A stretch of 64,000 bases of DNA from Paenibacillus marchantiae (GTDB lineage Bacteria; Bacillota; Bacilli; Paenibacillales; Paenibacillaceae), in NCBI RefSeq assembly GCF_028771845.1, contig NZ_CP118270.1, forward strand, positions 6,820,001 to 6,884,000, in the 5' to 3' direction. How positions within the stretch are numbered: position 1 is the first letter of the stretch; the number at the start of each line of letters is the position of its first letter. The position numbers and the translations under genes are program-made. The notes beneath the pieces were generated by a model. That model made no database searches, had not been told where the DNA came from, and saw nothing but the letters and a program-made list of their open reading frames with translations. Shown here piece after piece: positions 60,169 through 64,000 of this stretch.

Positions 60169-61714
60169 TCAAGAGCTGGGGAGGAGCTATAATGGGCCAG
60201 CCTTCTTCGATCGTACGCAATTGGTTCGCAGATACATGAACGATATGCCCGAATTGCACTCCCCACCGTTCCGCAGCATAAGGGGTTGCAAACCTCCTGC
60301 GTTTATTGCCACTAATCTGGTACCATGTATCCCTTTCATTCGTCGCGGCAACAATCATGCCTTCCTCCAGCGCATCCCGGTTGCTCTGAACGGGTTGAGC
60401 ATGAACATGACTTCTTTCCAGGGGCCAGCCCTGTACCTCACCCGCAGATACCAGCGGCTCACCTGCGGGTACGCCGAGCAGATCCGGTTTTGCAACCAAA
60501 ACAGGAGAAATGCCGCGTGGAACCGGGATATTCAGCTTACGTCGCTGTCCACGCATCAGTCGATAAACATCGCCCTTGATATCAGAAATGAAACAACCCT
60601 CCGGGTAAAAGTCCGTACTGCGTCTCAGCTTATGAGTTACATCGCTGCTGCCCTTAGTGGAAATGCGCTGTCGCAGGTCAGGGGTGTCTGTCTTGCCCAG
60701 GGGTGTCTTGTTCTCCTGCTGACTGGTCGACACCTTGGCACGCAACGAGAGCCGGGAAGTATCGGCAACCAACGCATGGGGATCTCCCCATTTTTGAGTA
60801 TAAAACTGTTCATTATCCTTATTTACGACTTCATAATCCTGTTCTCCCAGCGCCTTCATGCTTACACTTCCGTAGTGATGTATGAAGGCATCTCCGGCTA
60901 CCCCCAGCCTGTATCCCGCCAGCTTCGCCCGAATGATCCAGTCGTCATCTTCAAAATTGCCCACGGCGTAACCTTCATCAAGATAACCTACCCGCTCCAG
61001 CAATTCCCGTGAGAACAGCCAGCAAAATCCGACCAGCCTGTCGGTCTCCCGATGTTTCGTGGCATCCGGGCGATTATGTCGGGCAGCAAAAGACCACATA
61101 TCATCCACATCACTGTATGGGACTTCAATCTGCTGATCTCCGCCGATGTAATTTGTAACCGGACCCACAACTCCCATCTCGGGATGACTGTCAAGACAGG
61201 TCATCATGTTTTCCAACCAGCCCGGGGTGACCAGTGTATCGTTGTTCAGCACGACGATATGTCGCCCCCTCGCCATCATCAGTCCATGATTGACACCGCC
61301 GGCAAAACCACGATTCTTATCCAGCGCAGCGACCCTTACCATGCCACCTTTGCGAAGCACGGCTTCCGCCGTGCCATCCTTGGATGCGTTATCCACAACA
61401 ATAATTTCAAAGGGGGCCGGTGTATGCTTTTCAATACTGGACACACATTGCAGGACATATTCGCGCTGGTTGTACGTCGGAATAATAATGCTTACGCCTT
61501 CGAATACCAGCCCGAATGAGCTTTCCCCCTGTCGTACGCCCTCATCATAGCCTCTATGGTAGCCCTGCTTATACAGTTTTGCGTTCTTGGCTGCCCGTTT
61601 GCCTGAGCCTTGGCGTCTAATCTTCCCTCCACTCCGGCTTCGAGCTGCATGCAAAACAACGGTTTCGGATGATGATGCTTTCCGCTGTTTTGAACGTCTG
61701 CCTGATGTGCTCAT
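60155..61714 (-). CDS. Glycosyltransferase family 2 with basic/Gly-Tyr N-terminus
   Basis: This 519-residue protein has three parts. Residues 1-48 are basic (SGRRSKQRKASS and GGKIRRQGSGKRAAKNAK). Residues 48-65 hold the Gly-Tyr repeat YKQGYHRGYDEGVRQG. From about 72 there is a GT2 domain of the rhamnosyl- or O-antigen type (VSIIIPTYNQREYVLQC, VVDNASKDGT, VVLNNDTLVTPGWL and ED-D at GNFEDDDW). The C-terminal 170 residues contain a repeated INPVRGDVYRLM-like pattern (SDIKGDVYRLMRGQRRKL and QISGNKRRRFATPYAA), perhaps a carbohydrate-binding repeat. GGAGGA precedes the ATG at 61714. Confidence 0.85.
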   Translation of the reverse strand: MSTSGRRSKQRKASSSETVVLHAARSRSGGKIRRQGSGKRAAKNAKLYKQGYHRGYDEGVRQGESSFGLVFEGVSIIIPTYNQREYVLQCVSSIEKHTPAPFEIIVVDNASKDGTAEAVLRKGGMVRVAALDKNRGFAGGVNHGLMMARGRHIVVLNNDTLVTPGWLENMMTCLDSHPEMGVVGPVTNYIGGDQQIEVPYSDVDDMWSFAARHNRPDATKHRETDRLVGFCWLFSRELLERVGYLDEGYAVGNFEDDDWIIRAKLAGYRLGVAGDAFIHHYGSVSMKALGEQDYEVVNKDNEQFYTQKWGDPHALVADTSRLSLRAKVSTSQQENKTPLGKTDTPDLRQRISTKGSSDVTHKLRRSTDFYPEGCFISDIKGDVYRLMRGQRRKLNIPVPRGISPVLVAKPDLLGVPAGEPLVSAGEVQGWPLERSHVHAQPVQSNRDALEEGMIVAATNERDTWYQISGNKRRRFATPYAAERWGVQFGHIVHVSANQLRTIEEGWPIIAPPQLLNEDL

Positions 61715-61778
61715 GTTGCTTCCTCCATTTCCCCTCATCCAAATGCGCGTTACGATGAACGTCGCACCAGATCGTCCA

Positions 61779-63224
61779 TTAGAGATGAAGCTCTCCTGTA
61801 ACCAATTTGTCAGCCAAATGTCCAAAATCTATGGCAACCCGCCCCAGTTCACCAGCGATTCGGCGGCACAGAATGACGGCCGGAATTCCCGCTGCTACCA
61901 GAGCGATATCGAACGAATGCTCCGCAGTCTGCTGCATCACTCTCGGGATATCCACAACACCATCCACTGTTCCTATAATGCCTGTCACTTGCACCCCGTG
62001 GCCGTTCAACAACGCCCCGAGCTCTGCAGCTTGGCTTCCAATCAGCAGCACCCGGCGCCCCTGTACCACAGGCAACAACAGACCCGAATGATGCAGGCTA
62101 TAGTTAATCGTGGAACTGGTCAGATTCAGACGGGACCAGTCAATGCCGAAATGGCGCAATACTGGAAATAAAAGTCCCTGAAAAGTAGGCGCACGCGAGA
62201 TGGGGACACCGATCCAATCCGCGCCGCGAATGGCTTCCGCGAGCTCAGCGCGGATGTCTGGGGTGGAGCGTGGCACCCCTGCATAAGGCAGAAACGGTGC
62301 CAGCTCCTGCACTTGTTCGCCGGGCAGCACCGTATCGGCTGCCAGGGTCAGCAGTTCGCCATCTCCGAGGCGAACGACAGACAGGGGGCGCTGCGCATCC
62401 AGCGCCCCCTGGATATGGACAGCCATCTCATGAGGGCTGGCCAGCCGGGTTAGGGTGGGCGCATATTGGCGGAATCCCGCCTCGATCAGATCTGCCGCCG
62501 CCACGGCAGGCAGAATATGATCAGGCGGGATGTGCTGCGCCACCAGCGCCTCCCCGCCCGCGAACACGCCGTCGCGGAAGCCCTCGGCGTAGCCGCTCTC
62601 GGGCGCTGCTGCCGGCAGCGCAGGCGCCATTGCCCTTGCGCTGCCAGCATGCGCGGCAGCGCTTTCCCGCCCCGCGGGGGCGACACCACCGTGCCGGTGT
62701 GTCGCTTGCGGCGGGGCGGGGCCAGCACCGCTGGCAGGCAGCGCCTGTGGCGTGCTGGCTTGCGGTGCTGGCCCGGGCGCACGCTGCGCAGCCGTGCGCT
62801 GTTTGGCGCGGGCGCCTGCGGCCCGCCCGCCCCGCGGCGCAGCATGCCCGCGGCCTGCAACTGCGCGCTTGCCCGTTTTGGCTCGCGCCCCTTTACGGCC
62901 ACGGCTCACGCCTGTACGCTCGCCTGATTTTACGCGGGTGCCTGCAATGCCCCGCCCTTCGCCTGTTTTCGCTCCGGTTTTGGTTCGTGCTCCAGCGCTC
63001 GCACCACGTCTTGCGCCGGTGCGCCCTCTGGCTTTGCCTTTCGGTTCTGCAAGAAGCTTGCGCTCTATTCCTGCGAGTTCCACATTCCCCTGCTTCGCGC
63101 CTTGGTTTCCCCATTCGTGATTCGAACTTGCTTTGGGCTGCACTCCCACAGATACGTACAAGGAGCCGGCATGACCGCCCAGTGTCTTCTTCCTGCCCAA
63201 GTCGCTGCGTTTTGCTACTCTCAC
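61779..63224 (-). CDS. GT-D-fold glycosyltransferase with long Arg/Ala/Gly-rich N-terminus
   Basis: This 481-residue protein starts at a GTG (63224) with AGGGAGGG 6 nt upstream. Residues about 60-205 are low-complexity and rich in Ala, Gly, Arg, Lys, Thr and Pro, with repeats such as KTGAKTGEGRG and GARAKTGKRAVAGRG; DNA here is much richer in GC than the rest. A Gly-Tyr motif follows (SGYAEGFRDGVFAGGEAL, about 210-227), then a C-terminal domain from about 240 with VVRLGDGELLTLA, the pattern of GT-D-fold glycosyltransferases. It lies between a nucleotidyltransferase and a GT2 gene on the same strand. Donor and acceptor are unknown. Confidence 0.82.
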   Translation of the reverse strand: MRVAKRSDLGRKKTLGGHAGSLYVSVGVQPKASSNHEWGNQGAKQGNVELAGIERKLLAEPKGKARGRTGARRGASAGARTKTGAKTGEGRGIAGTRVKSGERTGVSRGRKGARAKTGKRAVAGRGHAAPRGGRAAGARAKQRTAAQRAPGPAPQASTPQALPASGAGPAPPQATHRHGGVAPAGRESAAAHAGSARAMAPALPAAAPESGYAEGFRDGVFAGGEALVAQHIPPDHILPAVAAADLIEAGFRQYAPTLTRLASPHEMAVHIQGALDAQRPLSVVRLGDGELLTLAADTVLPGEQVQELAPFLPYAGVPRSTPDIRAELAEAIRGADWIGVPISRAPTFQGLLFPVLRHFGIDWSRLNLTSSTINYSLHHSGLLLPVVQGRRVLLIGSQAAELGALLNGHGVQVTGIIGTVDGVVDIPRVMQQTAEHSFDIALVAAGIPAVILCRRIAGELGRVAIDFGHLADKLVTGELHL

Positions 63225-63271
63225 GGCATTCCCTCCCTTGGCATGCACGAGGAGTGCCGCCGCTGCACAAA

Positions 63272-63300
63272 GCGCCGGAGCATTCTTCCGGCTCCGGCGC
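63272..63300. other. GC-rich hairpin between two glycan genes
   Basis: GCGCCGGAGC and GCTCCGGCGC form a perfect 10-bp stem around a 9-nt loop, and outer CCGCTG/CAGCGG can extend it (about 63258-63338). There is no T-run, so a processing or attenuation role is possible but unproved. Confidence 0.4.
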
Positions 63301-63355
63301 AGGTTGTTCTGCTCTCATGGGACCCCTCACAGCGGCAGCATCTGGCGCATATATT

Positions 63356-64000
63356 TTAGGGCAGTTGACCCTTCATGCGGATGGCTGCTTCCTGAAGCGA
63401 TTGGAACGTCCCTGCATCACTCCAATATTTTTGCAAAATATCGTATTCCAGTCCTCCAGCTGCTGCATAATGATTGTTCACGTCCGTAATTTCGAGTTCG
63501 CCGCGTGCAGAAGGCGCAATGTTCTGAATGAGGTTGAATACATGGTCATCATACATATATATGCCAGTAACACAATAAGAGGTCTTCGGATCACTCGGTT
63601 TTTCCTCAATGTATGAGATTCGTTCCGGATGCTGTGGATCAAACACCGGCACCCCATACCGCCGTGCATCGTCCACTTCTTTGAGCAAGACACGAGCTGT
63701 ACCCGCAGGCTGCTGCATATACTTATCCACATAAGGCTTCAAATCGTCGCTAAACAGATTGTCTCCCAGCAGCACAACGAATTTCTCTCCAGGAAGGATA
63801 AACGATGTCGCCAGATCCAATGCTTCGGCAATCCCGCCTGCCTTTTCCTGAATCCGATACGTTAGCTTGACGCCATGATCTGCTCCACCACCCAAATACT
63901 CCGTGTATAAACCAGCGGAATGTTTGTTGATCACTATCAATATCTCTTCAATGCCTGCCTGGCGGAGTCTGTCGATGCCATACATAATCATCGGATGCTT
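63356..64000 (-). CDS. Sugar-phosphate nucleotidyltransferase (partial, N-terminus off right edge)
   Basis: An open frame of 214 codons plus stop continues off the right edge. It matches nucleotidyltransferases of the RmlA/glucose-1-phosphate thymidylyltransferase type: KHPMIMYGIDRLRQAGIEEILIVIN (end of the nucleotide-binding motif), VVLLGDNLFSDDL (the GDN Asp that coordinates the metal), YGVPVF, IEEKPSDPKTSYCVTGIYMYD and GELEITDVNNHY (sugar-phosphate site). It makes a nucleotide sugar, likely dTDP-glucose, for the glycosyltransferases encoded downstream at 60155-63224. The missing N-terminus prevents a choice between dTDP and other nucleotides. Confidence 0.9.
   Translation of the reverse strand, partial: KHPMIMYGIDRLRQAGIEEILIVINKHSAGLYTEYLGGGADHGVKLTYRIQEKAGGIAEALDLATSFILPGEKFVVLLGDNLFSDDLKPYVDKYMQQPAGTARVLLKEVDDARRYGVPVFDPQHPERISYIEEKPSDPKTSYCVTGIYMYDDHVFNLIQNIAPSARGELEITDVNNHYAAAGGLEYDILQKYWSDAGTFQSLQEAAIRMKGQLP

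Noticed and set aside
60056..61012. 318-codon plus-strand frame opposite the GT2 gene
   Set aside because: Most of it is the complement of the catalytic and C-terminal part of GT2; no ribosome site or conserved motif.
62270..63616. 448-codon plus-strand open frame opposite the GT-D gene
   Set aside because: It is a shadow produced by the GC-rich repetitive segment; the minus strand has a ribosome site, a known domain and operon context, while this frame is a poly-Arg/Ala/Pro translation with no recognisable family.
1..64000. CRISPR arrays, tRNA or rRNA genes, prophage or integrase genes
   Set aside because: No regularly spaced direct repeats with unique spacers, no tRNA-like cloverleaf and no transposase or integrase motif was found by reading both strands; a covariance-model scan would be needed for certainty about small RNAs.

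Overview
The window looks like a chromosomal segment of a Paenibacillus-type, low-to-mid GC, spore-forming Firmicute. The support is a near-canonical GerE, a YhcN/YlaJ spore lipoprotein, CgeB-type spore-maturation glycosyltransferases, an Lpl/Ytc-type sugar ABC transporter with a membrane-bound AraC regulator, strong AGGAGG ribosome sites and a clear Zur box. About 85% of the genes lie on the minus strand.

Layout. (1) 1-7.3 kb: a glycoside hydrolase cut by the left edge, a carbohydrate ABC importer (binding lipoprotein and two permeases) and its AraC/Cache regulator. (2) 7.5-15.4 kb: an M20 dipeptidase, a folded intergenic element, an rpiR-nagB-nagA amino-sugar operon with two operator-like palindromes, two small orphan genes (one behind a predicted pseudoknotted leader), gerE and a yhcN-like gene. 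(3) 15.5-19.9 kb: a four-gene GldA/GldF/GldG/DUF4340 ABC operon. (4) 20-36 kb and 60-64 kb: two glycan loci. The first holds GT4 and GT2 glycosyltransferases, a CapE/RmlD/WecB set for a UDP-2-acetamido-2,6-dideoxy-L-hexose, two CgeB proteins and four small proteins. The second holds GT2, a GT-D-fold enzyme and a sugar nucleotidyltransferase. Five proteins across both loci carry a Gly-Tyr repeat next to very basic segments, and sigma-K-like promoters suggest mother-cell expression, so a spore-surface glycan is the favoured role. (5) 36-43.7 kb: a polar amino-acid (cystine-type) ABC operon, a GNAT acetyltransferase, modAB and a divergent HTH/PBP regulator. (6) 43.8-49.6 kb: a seven-gene zinc-starvation operon behind one Zur box (CobW/ZagA metallochaperone, zinc-free S14, a Cys-tailed flavoprotein, a FeoB-like transporter split into GTPase and membrane genes, DUF3024, FolE2). 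(7) 50-59.8 kb: an organosulfur or thiol-salvage cluster (M20 amidohydrolase, two flavin monooxygenases, LysR, FMN reductase, peptide-type ABC importer, glutaredoxin).

The two most notable systems are the Zur-controlled FeoB-like transporter operon and a 27-bp operator (10-7-10 architecture) that recurs at four promoters and ties the cystine-type importer, the GNAT gene, the glutaredoxin and the monooxygenase/ABC operon into one candidate sulfur regulon. The cobW gene carries an apparent +1 G frameshift near its 3' end. No rRNA, tRNA, CRISPR array, integrase or intact insertion sequence was seen.
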